From contig JASJOG010000278.1 in the NCBI GenBank assembly GCA_030142905.1, positions 124,001-188,000 on the forward strand: a stretch of DNA of 64,000 bases. Reading direction: 5' to 3'. Every line of letters starts with the position of its first letter. The first letter of the stretch is position 1. Shown piece by piece: positions 50,301 through 62,900 of the stretch. The notes under the pieces are model-generated. The model made no database searches and was not told the DNA's origin. It saw only the letters and a list, made by a program, of their open reading frames with translations. The DNA is from Heliopora coerulea (Eukaryota; Cnidaria; Anthozoa; Scleralcyonacea; Helioporidae). A program made the position numbers and the translations under genes.

Positions 50301-52217
50301 TTATCATTTAGTATCGACGAGTTGTTCCAGTGCGAAAACATTATTTTTAACATTCTAAAGCGAGGTTGTTGTGAATGGAATAAGATTCATCATATGCCCT
50401 TGGCTCCTACAGACCATTTTGCACTTTTTTAATCTTGTAATTCTTAGAAATAGTTCACTGAAATTTTTCACAAAGCATACAGAAACGCTGGAGAACAACC
50501 CTGTACAGGTTACTGTCCGTCCATTAGCGTCACACATTTTTTCCCCGTCACGACTGGTATTTTATAAACAACGTTTATTCTTTGCGTAACTTTGAAGTTC
50601 AAACCTTGATGAATGTTACTACCATGGTCTTAAATCAAAACAAGGTGTGGTTCATTTGTCGAAGTGTTCAAGTGCTCCAAATGCAAATATTCGTTAGTTA
50701 CATTCCTTTTCTAACCGACTAATAAGTTAAAATGAGAGGAAGAAATCTTGTGTTTCGCATGGTACGTTCATACGACTTACAGGTCTCGAATTCAGAGGTA
50801 TTAGCCGATATTGTTGAATGATTTAGCTTACTTTCACACATTTGTATGACACAACTCGAAGCAGTAGCCATCGAGGTGCGGCTACATTGTGTCTCCAGTT
50901 TAAATTGTGTGGGCGGACTCACGTCTCGTCCTTTCCAGGGGTCATTTTTCAAACAATGACAAAAAATATGTGAGAGCTATATTAGCCCATGACTCTCCCA
51001 AATTTGTGCCAAGTTCAATGAACGTTGCAACAGTTAGGCAAAAAGTATATGCGCATATATATACAGATTACGAAAGCATTGACAGAAAAGTTTCAAGAAT
51101 AATCATCATTATTTTTTTTCTAAAATAAATATAGAATAGACAATGAAGACTCCGGCTTGGGAAACTGTAGGCTCGCCAGAATGATATGAATATGCGCAGG
51201 TGGAAGACGAGAAAAAGTTACCAGAATATCAAGGACCATGTCAACTGGGTATTTCACAAGTGTTCTGGTACAACAGCAAAATGGCCGGCACATTATGCAT
51301 TCTACTCAACCTGTCAAAACTAATTAATATGAAGACATTTGATAACAAATGATTTTAACGTCTCTGTTGTTCAGTTTAACGAAACCCTACACATCTGTTA
51401 GGTATCACTCACAGCTCAATCAAGCTTTCAATGGACAGGGATCTTTTCTGGGTTAAAAACCTGAGGGATACATCACCAGTTTTCGCAGACCGTCAAAAGT
51501 GAGATACCTTTGAGTGCTGGCTGGAAGTATTCATAGCTGTACTAAGGAATAACGTTTTCCCGTGATGGAGATTTGTGAAGTTTGATTATAAAGACGCAAT
51601 TACAAATACAGCTTGACATACAAGACTATTAAAGCAAACATAATGGATAATTGCTGCATGCACAATGATAAACGATCACGCAAAAAGTGCTCGAAGCCGT
51701 TCCCACCAAACGACCGATGTAGCTCGATTGTCAAAACTATCAGTACTGCTGTCCCTTGTTTTAAATTGCTGAATTTATTTCGGTGGTTTTTCTTGATTAT
51801 TTCAATACTTACACCGCCTTACTTCTTTGAATTCACGCATTTACTCGAGGCCCACACGAAGCTCAGGTAAACATACCAAACAAATTAAACCTCTCGAACG
51901 ACCACACATCTTTAGGAAAATAAAAAACTTAACCACTTACATGGATCTCTTGCTTCAAGGTCACTGAGGCATTTACGAACATCGGAACGGTAAATTCGTG
52001 TTTTCCTTCGGCACTTGCATTCACCACATCCAGAGCGCACACAGAGAGCGTTAAATTCGGCGCAGTCACACGACGATGAGTCTTTACCCGATTTATCACT
52101 TCCACACTTCGGATTTCTAAACACGTCCGTGTCGCCTGGTAAACTTTCGAAGAACGACAGTGCGTTGCGCACTTCAAAATGTAGCAGGATAACGAAAGAC
52201 AGAGATGATGGCTTCAT
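43353..52217 (-). CDS. Receptor A: single-pass receptor with four tail YxxL/V motifs (ITAM/ITIM-like)
   Basis: Reverse-strand exons 52217-51941, 48143-47920, 47195-47129, 46980-46910, 46421-46243, 46062-46013, 43766-43642 and 43478-43353 sum to 1119 nt, exactly 372 codons plus stop, with every phase matching. A hydrophobic start (SFVILLHF) suggests a signal peptide. A Cys-rich module follows (about residues 37-83: CDC, then CGECKC). A second Cys-bearing stretch at 93-189 contains VCRVSWVHYLENGTW. A span at about 243-266 has no charged residue and is followed by YRRT. The tail has Y305-TSL, Y321-QSL, Y339-ITV and Y356-HVL. Y305 and Y321 are spaced YxxL-x12-YxxL; SSYTSL, SIYQSL and VTYITV fit the ITIM form. 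I do not recognise the ectodomain family, and ligand and partners are unknown. Weak points are the GTTGGT donor after 47129 and a possible extra exon at 50924-50781. Confidence 0.68.
43858..44098 (+). repeat. Compound ACAT/ATCT/ACCT/AT microsatellite
   Basis: ACATAT words, then (CTAT)n, (CTAC)n at 43936-44008, (CTAT)n and (AT)n in succession. It lies in receptor A intron 6. Confidence 0.88.
44099..44167. repeat. Perfect 25-bp hairpin
   Basis: Arms 44099-44123 and 44143-44167 are exact reverse complements (AATCACAATACAAG and CTTGTATTGTGATT at the ends) with a 19-nt loop. It is wedged between the compound microsatellite and the next (AT)n run, inside receptor A intron 6. Confidence 0.8.
44246..44302 (+). 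repeat. (AT)n microsatellite
   Basis: About 22 consecutive AT dinucleotides followed by TTATAT words. Weakly inverted CAGTCCTCCACT and AGTGGAGGAC blocks flank it at 44305 and 44360. Confidence 0.85.
44806..44831 (+). other. Hammerhead-like relic motif
   Basis: CAGACAA followed by a GGGC/GCTC hairpin and GAAACGTCGG. It has the layout of the motifs in the fold-back elements but mutated core bases. It probably marks an old retroelement terminus in receptor A intron 6. Confidence 0.35.
45180..45626. mobile_element. Fold-back element with 13-bp target duplication
   Basis: Long inverted arms (about 45181-45300 and 45475-45600) surround a central loop. The 13-mer GTTTGCCTAGAAA flanks it exactly at 45167-45179 and 45627-45639, showing insertion with target duplication. 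Each arm carries the motif CTGAGGA, hairpin GTTG/CAAC, GAAAC (45501-45528, and inverted at 45253-45280). It lies in receptor A intron 6. Confidence 0.75.
46680..46745 (+). repeat. ATGCAATACA low-complexity repeat
   Basis: Degenerate AATACAATGAA/GCAATCCAATGC units in receptor A intron 4. Confidence 0.6.
47476..47735 (-). mobile_element. tRNA-derived SINE in receptor A intron 2
   Basis: The reverse strand begins with GGTGGCACAGTGGTAATGG (A box) and GGTTCGACTCC (B box, near 47655-47670). A body containing GAGAAAACCCGCG read on the + strand follows. It lies between exons 47920 and 47195 of receptor A. Confidence 0.55.
48144..51940 (-). other. Receptor A intron 1
   Basis: This 3.8-kb intron separates the Cys-rich first exon from the second. 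Apart from the candidate exon at 50781-50924 and a short inverted repeat near 48670-48750, I see only AT-rich unique sequence with no conserved coding pattern. Confidence 0.5.
50781..50924 (-). other. Candidate cassette exon in receptor A intron 1
   Basis: On the reverse strand this 144-nt stretch is open, begins and ends in phase 1 like the flanking exons, and ends at a consensus donor (GACCT, then GTAAGT). It would insert about 48 residues with three Cys (TQCSRTS, SSCVIQMCES) and NHS and NTS glycosylation sites, in keeping with an ectodomain. The acceptor (GGACGAG) lacks a pyrimidine tract, so it may be a decayed or alternative exon. Confidence 0.3.
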
Positions 52218-53974
52218 AGTATTAAGAAGCGAGCTTAAAAATGATAGCCTGTCAAAATCTTGCCGTAATTGGTCACGGCTCACAAACAATCTCGAACCAT
52301 TGACTTCTAACGTAAACTAAAGACATCTTTAGAGATATCCTAGGTTTTCAACTCTGACTGGATTAACCCAGTAATCCGATGGGACGTGGCTTCTCGGATG
52401 TGGACCGCAATGAACAAAAGTCTTGCTGGAGTTGATGGTTTTAAAACCGGAAATAACATGAAAAATTAAAGAATTCTTCTTTAAAGTCACAAAATCAGTT
52501 TAACCCGAAGCCGAGGTTAACCAGGAAGGTTAACAGCTCATTAACGTCTGTGCAATTAATCCTTTTAAACAACGTCACCGCATCTTCGCCAACAAAAAGG
52601 AATAGAAGACTTTTATCAAGAAATTTTTCACACATTATTTTGGTTTCTGTGGGCAAACATAATGCGGTATTTCCTGTTGCTGCTGGCTTCTCTCAATAAG
52701 TAATTCATAAACCGAACTGGTTATTGTTCATTGGAAATCTCAAACAATAGATTACCCTCATAAGTGTAGGTTACATTTCTTGTTTGGTTGGTCTCTCTGC
52801 GGTTCTCTGTTAAGTAATTAACACTTCAGGTTAATATTATAGTTACAGGTATTTCGGATCCAAGATTATCAAACTGCTTGGCGCCATGATTATCTGGGGG
52901 CCATATTTTCCTTCTTTGCATCGCAGTATTGCAAGGATTTTACCTTACGTGAAGCTTTTTCCGAACTGCTGATGAGACTCAGAATTATAGAATTGCCCGC
53001 AGGATAACACGACGAGAAAATATCAGGATTATTCTTCTAACGTTACAGAAAAAAATTAACAACAACAACAATAACAAAAATAACAATTATAATAACAGTA
53101 ATAGTAATAATTCCACAGTAGTAGTAATAATTCCACAGTAATAGTAATAATTCCACAGTAATAGTAATAATTCCACAGTAATAGTAATAATTCCACAGTA
53201 ATAGTAATAATTCCACAGTAATAGTAATAATTCCACAGTAATAGTAATAATTCCACAGTAGTAGTAATAGTAATTCCACTGTCCTTAGTTCGGTGATGTG
53301 GGAGTTGTAATAATAATAATAATACTCATTAATAATTCACCAAGAAGAAACAAAAGAATTTAATCATTTACTGTAAATATGATACAGCCATATCTTTTGT
53401 ATCAAAGGATACAGCCGCTGACCTACGTGGATTTTTCATGCTTTTTTCTGGACTAAAATCGTTGTAATCTTTACCACTTTTGAAGAAAGCGAACGTCGAC
53501 ATGTATTCGTTTATAAGTTGTTTGCAATATTCGCGTCGGTGTTGTATCGAACATACAATCATTCGCCTTCGGCTTGTGCTTATATATCCAATAAAACGCA
53601 GCTGCTCATATTGTAATTAGTACTAATAACATTACTACACAGAGGAAAAAAGTGTATTATTATGAAGTGTGGTGATGTTTCATTGGTTCTAAAGAGCTCT
53701 CAACATCTTGAGGGAATGACTGAATAATTAAAAAACTAAGCGGCAAAGAGTTACCTGGTTATGTGGAGTTATTACGAGATATTTAAAGAAATACTACTTG
53801 ACTTGAAAGCTACTTCTCCACTGATCACTGGTTTAATCATAACTGCAGAAAATCTACTTAATCATCATTAATTTTGATTCGACGCAACAATACCAATTAG
53901 AGTTTCTGTAGACTCTGTACACGTCACCTTTTTGCTAAAAATATTGAATTGACGTTTTTAAGTAGTTTACTTGA
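52218..53974. other. Gap between receptor A start and receptor B end
   Basis: Should hold the receptor A promoter and receptor B 3' end, with the 20-bp minisatellite between. A 64-codon reverse frame at 53562-53368 ending DMAVSYLQ has a coding look, but I could not fit it in phase to receptor B. Confidence 0.4.
53088..53272 (+). repeat. 20-bp minisatellite between the receptor genes
   Basis: About eight copies of ATAGTAATAATTCCACAGTA, with GTAG variants at both ends. The Leu/Tyr-rich reverse frames over it are artefacts. Confidence 0.88.
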
Positions 53975-56900
53975 CTATGCGTCCATCTCTTGCATTACAC
54001 CAGTAATGTGAGCATATTCAGTAGGTTGAGATGATTGTCCAGCGTCCTGCTTTCCATTAAAAGCAAGATTTCCAGGATCCATGTAGTTGAGTTTGTTTGT
54101 TTCTACTGCTTTCTGAATGATAAAAAGCATTTTTTTTAACCATGGTATCAACGTATTTAAAAACTGTGTTTAAATTTGTTACCACGACAAAATCGCTGTT
54201 TTATTATTTGAAAAAGCATTTTAATATGTCATTCCTGTCAGTTGGTTTATGCCATCTTTTTTTATAGAGTGAAAGTATTGTATTTTATCAGCGTCTGTAA
54301 ATTTTGCGCAAAATTGATCAACACAAAATTAGGTCTGCATTACCATTACAGAAAGTGATGCTTTACTTAATCAGAATTACTTCTAAAATTGAGGTTTTAC
54401 ATAAAATAAAAATCTTCAGAATCATCATGGCTTTGTACTAATTAAAATACTGAGCTGTTATCGAAATTTCTGGATAAGCCTCTCAATTCCAACTGACGTT
54501 TACGACCTAGAGATGTCTTATGGGCCAAACCTAACCAGTTCCACATTAATGTTTTTTTCGTTGTGCTAAAACTAAATAAGGTTGGTTGCCTTCTGACCTA
54601 CTGTGGTTCAGTGACAACCTTTCCTTAAATGATCGGACGAAAACATGAGTGTAGATATACCGGTAGAACTCGGCAACATATAATTCTACAGCCTTCTCCG
54701 TAAACACAACGGGGTAATTCGATTATCAGGGCCAAAGAAATAGCTTTCGAGAACACGACAGACTCATCTCTTACACTAACAGAAAAAGAATCCGACAAAT
54801 ATGTCTTCATGGAAATGCTGTGTGTTTTTGTTTGTTTACAATTGCCGAATTTCGACGAATTGGACCGATTTTCGACGAGTCGATATCTACTGCCAGTCGA
54901 GCACCAAATAATCGCCATCAACGCAAAACAGCAGGATTTGGGAGTCTCTGGCCTTTGCTGACAAGATCAGGGAAGTTTTCAAGAGTTGTAGAAATCTTGT
55001 TTTGCAAAGGGGGGACCACATGGCTCATGTGGTCACCTCTTTGCTATTGTGCCGAATTTCGACGTGTCGATATCTCTTGCCAATTGAGTGTCAAACAATC
55101 GCAGTCAATGCGAAACAGCAGGATTTGGAACCCTCTGGTCTTTGCTGACAAGATTAAGGAAGTTTCGAAGAGTTGCAGAAATCTCGTTTTGCAAAAGAGG
55201 GATCACATGAGCTATGTACAGAAATATTTCATTCTTTACCTCTGCCTCTGGTTTTCTTTGACTTCGGTTGACAACAGCGTATGTGTCTCCATTGACTTCA
55301 ACTCTCTGTATTTCAGGTTTGGCATATTCAGCATTTGAGAAGTCATTCACTTGCTTTGATGTGTCAGCTGACGTACTGAGTGAGTCTACTGAGCTTAATA
55401 TCTTATCAGAAGGAGCGTTGTCAGTTCGATGCCACATTCCTATGTTCACACGTCCACTGTCTGTATAATAATTTCGAAAATTATGAGAACGAATTTAACG
55501 GTTTAACATCGGGTATGGTAATGTAACTGTGAAGAGAGCAAAGCAACGTCGTTTGATGAGTTCACGTTCTCAAGCTTGTAAGTTTGAAAAAGTTCCCTGA
55601 ACAGCTCTCGGAGTATTGAATATACAAACTCAGATGATGATGATAATGATGATGGTGATGATGATGACGATGATGACAGTGATGGTGATGATGATGATAG
55701 TGGTAGTGATGATGATGGAAATGATGATGATGGAAATGATGATGATGGAAATGATGATGATGGAAATGATGATGATGGAAATGATGATGATGGAAATGAT
55801 GATGATGGAAATGATGATGATGGAAATGATGATGATGGAAATGATGATGATGGAAATGATGATGATGGAAATGATGATGATGGAAATGATGATGATGGAA
55901 ATGATGATGATGGAAATGATGATGATGGAAATGATGATGATGGAAATGATGATGATGGAAATGATGATGATGGAAATGATGATGATGGAAATGATGATGA
56001 TGGAAATGATGATGATGGAAATGATGATGATGATTATGATGATGATGATGATAATGATGATGATGATAATGATGATGGTGATAATGATGATGATGACGAT
56101 GACGATGATGATGGTGATGAGGATGATGGTAATGAGGATGATGGTGATGAGGAGGATGGTGATGAGGAGGATGGTGATGAGGAGGATGGTGATGAGGAGG
56201 ATGGTGATGAGGAGGATGGTGATGAGGAGGATGGTGATGAGGAGGATGGTGATGAGGAGGATGGTGATGAGGAGGATGGTGACGATGGTAATGATGATGA
56301 TAATGATGATGGTAGTGATGGTGACGATGATAAAAGTGACAACAATGATAGCTACAAAAACGAAGACGAGGACGAGGACATGGAGGGGGACAAAGAGGAG
56401 AACGAAGATGACGACGAAAATTAGCACAAGACAAGGACAACGCCGAAGTCAAGGATAAGCAGTGTGTAGATAAGGACATGAATGAATACGGGGGTAAGAA
56501 CGACAATAACAGCGATAGGTATAACGATAATGATAAAAGTAACAATAACATCATTTATCTAAGTACTATAATACGCAGCAGCACACGATGATGGGATTGT
56601 GCAGGAAGCAATGTGATATCATTATAGCAAGTATTAAGTCACCTACGATAATGATGATAAGGATGTTAATCAACAAATTTCATAACACGAGACCAAAGAA
56701 CAACATCAATAATTGTTCCAGTATTTGTAAATATGCAGAGAATATGAACCCAAGTTAAAAATTCAGGTTACAAAAAAAAATAAACAAATGGACCATTAAA
56801 ATATAACTTAACGCTGCTTTAGCTCACCGTTATTTTCGCAAGAGGTTGAACACTTTAGAATTCTTCTGTTGCTGTGAACAGAACGATACTGAAAATTTAC

Positions 56901-59900
56901 TCGACAACCTTTAACTTCATTCTTATGTTTTCTACCGTAATGAATTCGGGTCTCATGCCACACCTGTATTTTTAATTATAGTTTGTTTTTAAGTAAAGGA
57001 GGGTATTGGCGAACGTGTTATGTGTTAATAAAGAGATAATGGGTACAAAGGAGTGGAAAAAGTTTTCTCCCAGAGGATAAGAAAGCTTGTCTGGACGTGA
57101 TTTTACTGCCTTACAAAATATTGAAAGTTAAAGAACTCGAAAGGGCACGGTCCGTTCTGCAAGAATTGCGTAACTTCACTATAATTCCCATTAGAGTTAG
57201 AATTTTCTGCCGGAATTTGAATTATAATTTCTGTTAGACTTAGTATTAGATGTTAAAATTAGAATTTGTATTACAATTATAATTATAATTTGTACTGCAA
57301 TTATAATTTGAACTGCAATTATAATTTGAACTGCAATTAGAATTTCTATTAGAATTAGAATTTGCATCAGAATTACAATTTCAATTACAATTAGAATTTG
57401 TATTACAATTAGAATTTGTATTACAATTATAATTTGTACTACAATTATAATTTGCATTACAATTAGAATTTCTATCAGAATTATAGTTTCTTTTAGAATT
57501 TCTGTTGGAGTTTGAATTTCTATTACTTGGACAAAACCGTATCTAAGACAACCCGTACAAGTCATTTCCGTATAAACGGGACAGTACGTGCCTTCTTTAA
57601 GGTGGCTTCTTAATGTTCGTCTTATTTCTCACTTACAAATGGTGACAATATGTATTTGCGTGAAACAATACATACGTTGACAAAAATTCTGATGTAAGGT
57701 GCAATGATGTAAGATCAAACATCTTGCTTACCCGTATGCCTTTCTTCGTTTCAAGAAATACCAGACCACAACAATTATCAGGATTAAAGCAAGTAGTGGA
57801 GCAGCAACAGCAGCAGCAACTGTCACTTTATTAGATTCATCTTCATCACCAGACAAATTGGGAGTACTGGTGGACGTAAGACTTGGGTCCGTGGTAGCAA
57901 TGGCGCTAATATTTGTGGATAATGCAGAGATAACACTTGTGTGAATCGCTGATGAAGAATTCTCTTCTATAAGTTAAAAGATATCGAAGAATTTATACAG
58001 AATAAAAAGCAAGGGCAAAAAAAGAGTCACAAACGAGATAGTAAAAGCAAAGACGTTTAAAAAGTAAAAACAAAGAGATAAAGACCAAAATAGCTTCGTG
58101 CTATGCAAAGTAACACCTACACGATTACCAATGTCAGAAGACAGTAATTTTCGTGGTCTGCTACCACAGATTTGTTATAAAATTGATACCGCGTGTGTGC
58201 TTAAAGTCCTGCCAGCATCTTCCGACTGACGAATAAATTTCTTTTTCAAACCTGTACGAAAATGATTTGAATGACATGATGGGGTTGAATGTCAGTTGAC
58301 AGTGTTAGGCATCTTTTACTCTTTCTCTCTGTATTCATACATACTTCTCTATTAAACTCTACACTGCATGGCCAACTGCATAGCAGTCTAACTGTCGGTA
58401 AAACTCCAAGGTCGGGTGGTTGGTTTTGAATTCCCGTATCGCACTCATGGTAATTACTAATACAGCTGCACAACACAAATGTATACTCCACGATTTACTC
58501 TGAAACTAGAAACTCATACTCATTCACTCAACATTACATGGCATACCGTTAGCGTTGCCATGTCACGCTCACTATAGCCCACGGCTAAAAGCGCTTTCCA
58601 TAATTAACAGTTTCACTCCCAATCGTTAGACAATCACAACTACACAACTGTAGCACCAGTGTGGTTCCAATTACCTACTCTAAAACCAAAAAAGTTTCAT
58701 TGCAGTAGTGGACCTAGACAAGACTGGAAGAAGGGGCAATCGACTAGAGGAAGGACAGTAGCTGTAAATACTTGACCAGTCATAAAATTATCTTTTTTTT
58801 AGAGATCTTGAGGGTATAATATTCATGTAAATTTTTGGATTACTGGACCTGAAACGGCATTTTTAGAGTTTCCCAAGATATGATTGTACAGGAGTTTTCT
58901 GTACTTTCTGCGAGGGGCTCATTTTACCAGGCAGAAGAGGAGCGTTTTCTGAGAAAGCGGCGTAATTCTCCGATCGACAGGGGCGGCCGCCCCCTGCATC
59001 CCCATACTCCCACCTATGCTTTGTGGCGTTTTGATATGAGATCAAACACTCCTTTTTTTGCGTGATATGACATCTCAAATATATCTGTATAAATGAGAAT
59101 ATCCGATTGAAAGTTGTCCAAATTTTATCATAGTTAAGACCACATTTTCCAAGTCCGTCTTGGTACTGATTTCCGTCGTTAATTTTTCTGCATGAATTGC
59201 TGATGAGTTAGAGATCTTTATTTCACTAGCTTTCTGAAATGCATTGCATTTGCAATAGTTACATCACCGTAACCAACGACAAGCGACATCTACTAAAGGA
59301 AGAAATACTTCGTTAATCACTGAATGATAATCCTGCCACTTATCGTAAAATTCTGTAAGACATTTAAGCAGGAATAATTTAAGTAGAATGACTTGCTGCG
59401 TGATCCACTGGAAACGTTCTAATTCTCTGCAGCAATTTTTGATGAATTTGATGCCTATTCTACAAATTTCAATATATTTATACTATATTTGTATATTTTA
59501 TATTTTTAAGACAGTTCATAATATCTAAAACTGCAATCCTTTTTGTATTTTTTCTTTTATCAAATCTTAATTATAATCGTGATATAATAATCATAATCAT
59601 AATTAAAATCATTTGTATAATCACTAGGATGGTCCACAAAATTTATTTTTCGAATTTTGTTGGGGACAAGCTGCCATTCTGTTCTAGTCGATAATTAAGA
59701 AAATATCCTCAAATTTGATTTAGATTGGATGAATTTTAGAGGTTGCTACCAAATACGAATTTTAACATTTCGTAGTTTACATATATCAGATTTTATGGCG
59801 CATTCCTCAAAATATGTAACTTAAAGATCAGAAAAAAGTAATAATACTAGTATTGTAAAACATGCGCACTCTCTTTAGTGGACTGGTACTCACTACCCAA

Positions 59901-62900
59901 CACATGGAACTATTTACAAAATGGCGGATTTTGTAGAGTTTTGCTTGTATTGCATTTTCAGCTGGAGTTAAGTTTGTATACTGAATATCCAAATTGTTAC
60001 AATGCTCAGTCGAAGTGCAGCTTCAATATGGTTAGTTGGCAAACCATTAAGTGAACTGACTGGTTCGAAACTGCCTTCAAAACGTGAAATTCTGGCCGTT
60101 TTTATCAATCGCCATAGATATGAAACTAAAGGTAAAACTATTCCAGAATGTGCAACCATTCTTACAGTAGAACTTCTTCGTTTCTGGGATCAAGCCAGGA
60201 TCTCCACAAAGAAGAAGCAGCATGTAATTACTGCTATAGAGCGCCTTTTCAATGAGTGGAGAAATCTGTGCAAGAACAAGGAAAATAAAATGAAACGTTC
60301 AGCTAAAACCACAGAAAAAGAGAATGTGTTTGAAAAAAGTTTGGATCAACTTTTCGATATTGCACATCAGAATGCACTGGGATTAATGAAGATACCGGAA
60401 GACAGATAATTTCTTTTGGCCCAAAGAGAGGAAGGTCGCCGGGTAAAGATAGGGTCAGTAGATCTTAATCTTGCCAGAAAGGAACAGAAGAAACCCAGGT
60501 TAGAAACACGTAGAAATCAACGCATTCTAGCTCATCAAAAAGACTTAGAGATGACCTATTCCTTACCCTGTACCAGTCATAAGGCATCTAGTCAGGTAGG
60601 CCTACAAACCACTCCTTTATCAAAAAGAAAAGCTGTACTAGAAATGTCATTGTCAAGTGAGCAAAGCGAGGATGAACTTGACCTGGTGAATGTACCAAAA
60701 TATGTCGAATTAGAAAGGCCTGACCCTGCATTTATCGCAGAACCGTGGTTGGCAAGCATCCCAAATGTTAATCAAAAAAAGCCAAAGCCAGTTGTTATAT
60801 CACCGAGTGTTGCAGCTTCCCTAGACCGCACAAAAATGAGTGACCGCAATGCCACTTATGTCCTGGCAAGTGCTGCAAAGTCTCTTGGTCATGACGTCAG
60901 CAAAATAACCGTTAGTCGACAGTCCATACGGAGGAGTAGAATGAAGTATAGAAAGATTGTGGCCGAACGCATCAAAGCTGATTTCTCCCCCAATCATGCA
61001 TTGACTATTCACTGGGATGGAAAAATGATGGCCGACATGGTAGGCAGAGAGGTTGTTGATCGATTGCCTATCATAGTTTCAGGTGGAGGATCAGACCAGC
61101 TGCTTGTTGTAGCAAAGTTAGCAGGAGGTGGTACTGGAGAACAAATGGCTACTGCTATGTGTACAACACAATTGAGGAATGGGGAATTGCTGAAAGAATT
61201 AGAGCAATGTGCTTTGACACAACAAGTAGTAACACAGGTGATCGAAATGGTGCATGTGTACTTTTGGAGCAGAAATTGGAAAAAGAACTATTGTATTTCG
61301 CATGCCGCCATCATATAAACGAAATAATATTGGAAGCCGTATTCAGTGCCTGTATGCGTGTACCTACATCAGGTCCAGAATTACAACTTTTCAAGAGATT
61401 TCAAAACCAGTGGCAATTTATCAATCTGGATAACTTTGATCACGGATTACTAGATATTGGGACTTGATAATACTGCAATTGAAGATATTGTTCACTTTTG
61501 CGAAGTTCAACTACAGCAGTTTCAACCGCGTGACGACTATCAAGAGTTCCTAGAGTTGACAATAATTATACTTGGTGAAGTACCGAAGCGAGGAATCCAT
61601 TTTGTTGCCCCTGGTGCTTTGCACCGAGCGAGATGGATGGCAAAGGCCTTCTGTTGTCTCAAGATATGGCTATTTCGTAACCAGTTCACGCTAACTCGGA
61701 CAGAAGTCAATGGTATAAAATCATTGAACTCTTGGCTGGTGCGATATTATGTAAAGTCATGGTTTCTCTCACGCTGCCCTATCTCAGCTCCAGCACATGA
61801 TCTTAAAGGCTAAAAGAATTAGATGCCTTGAAATTCCGCCAACCAGACATATCGAAGGTTTCGTTAAAGAAACTACCTGGTAATTTGAGGTATTTGAGCG
61901 AGGAATTGGTTGCACTTCCTTTCTTCGATGATAAAGTGTCAAATGAGACCAAGAGAAAAATGGTGCAAGGTCTTAATACTGATGCTGAGAAAGAACCAGC
62001 AAAAAGAATCACTACTGATCAATCTGCTATACAGGAAAAAAATCTTGAAGATTTTGTGAGCAGTAACACCAGGAAATTCTTCCAGTCCCTAGACTTGCCA
62101 TCCGAGTTTCTGAATGATGACTGGGCTGAATGGGATTCAATTGAGTGTTTCTGTAAGGCTCGTGATATAGTGAAAAACTTACGAGTGGTAAATTATAATG
62201 CCGAACGAGGTGTCGCATTGATGAATGAATACAATAAACTGATAACTAATAACGAGGAACAGACGCAGTACCTGTTACAAGCTGTTTCGGAACACCGTCC
62301 CCAGTTTCCGGACTGCGCTAAAAAGTTACTCTTGTGATAGGACATGGCAACCAAGAAGTCTGGAGCCATTTATGACGATGTAGACTTTTTACAAAACAAT
62401 ACATTTTTGCCTTTTTAAAGGATTTGCTTGATACTAACCTTATTAAGAATTGAGAACATCACAGATTTTTGATGTTTTCTACTTTTGTAGATTGACTTAT
62501 TCAGTAAAATTGTTTTGAAAAAAACTTTGATGATTCATTGACACCTTTTGTATATCATTACCATAGATTTTAGCATGTCACATGCACGGATCACTGGTAA
62601 GATGCCTGCGGTTCAGAATACCGACACTAACACATATGTCACATATTTCTAAATTTTATACGAAATATGTCAAAGAAATATGTCACATATTTCTAAAATT
62701 TATTCAATCCCACTCTACCACAATTACATCGTTAAAAGAATTAAATTAGAAAAGTTGGTGCTATCAGTCTAGGACTTGTGGGAATTCGCTACCGTATTAC
62801 CAAGTAGATTTTTATTTTAATCTTGCATCTGTATAGGTTACAAATATAAGAAACTACCAGTGGTGAAGCTAAACGTAGCAACAGGTTTTGCTATGCAAAA

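Noticed and set aside
53368..53562. Extra tail exon of receptor B (frame ending AVSYLQ)
   Set aside because: It lies beyond the stop at 53975 and no in-phase acceptor was found.
55562..56554. Long open frames (poly-His/Pro/Phe, poly-Met/Glu, poly-Ile) over the GAT repeat
   Set aside because: Generated by a 15-bp tandem repeat on both strands; they lie in a receptor B intron.
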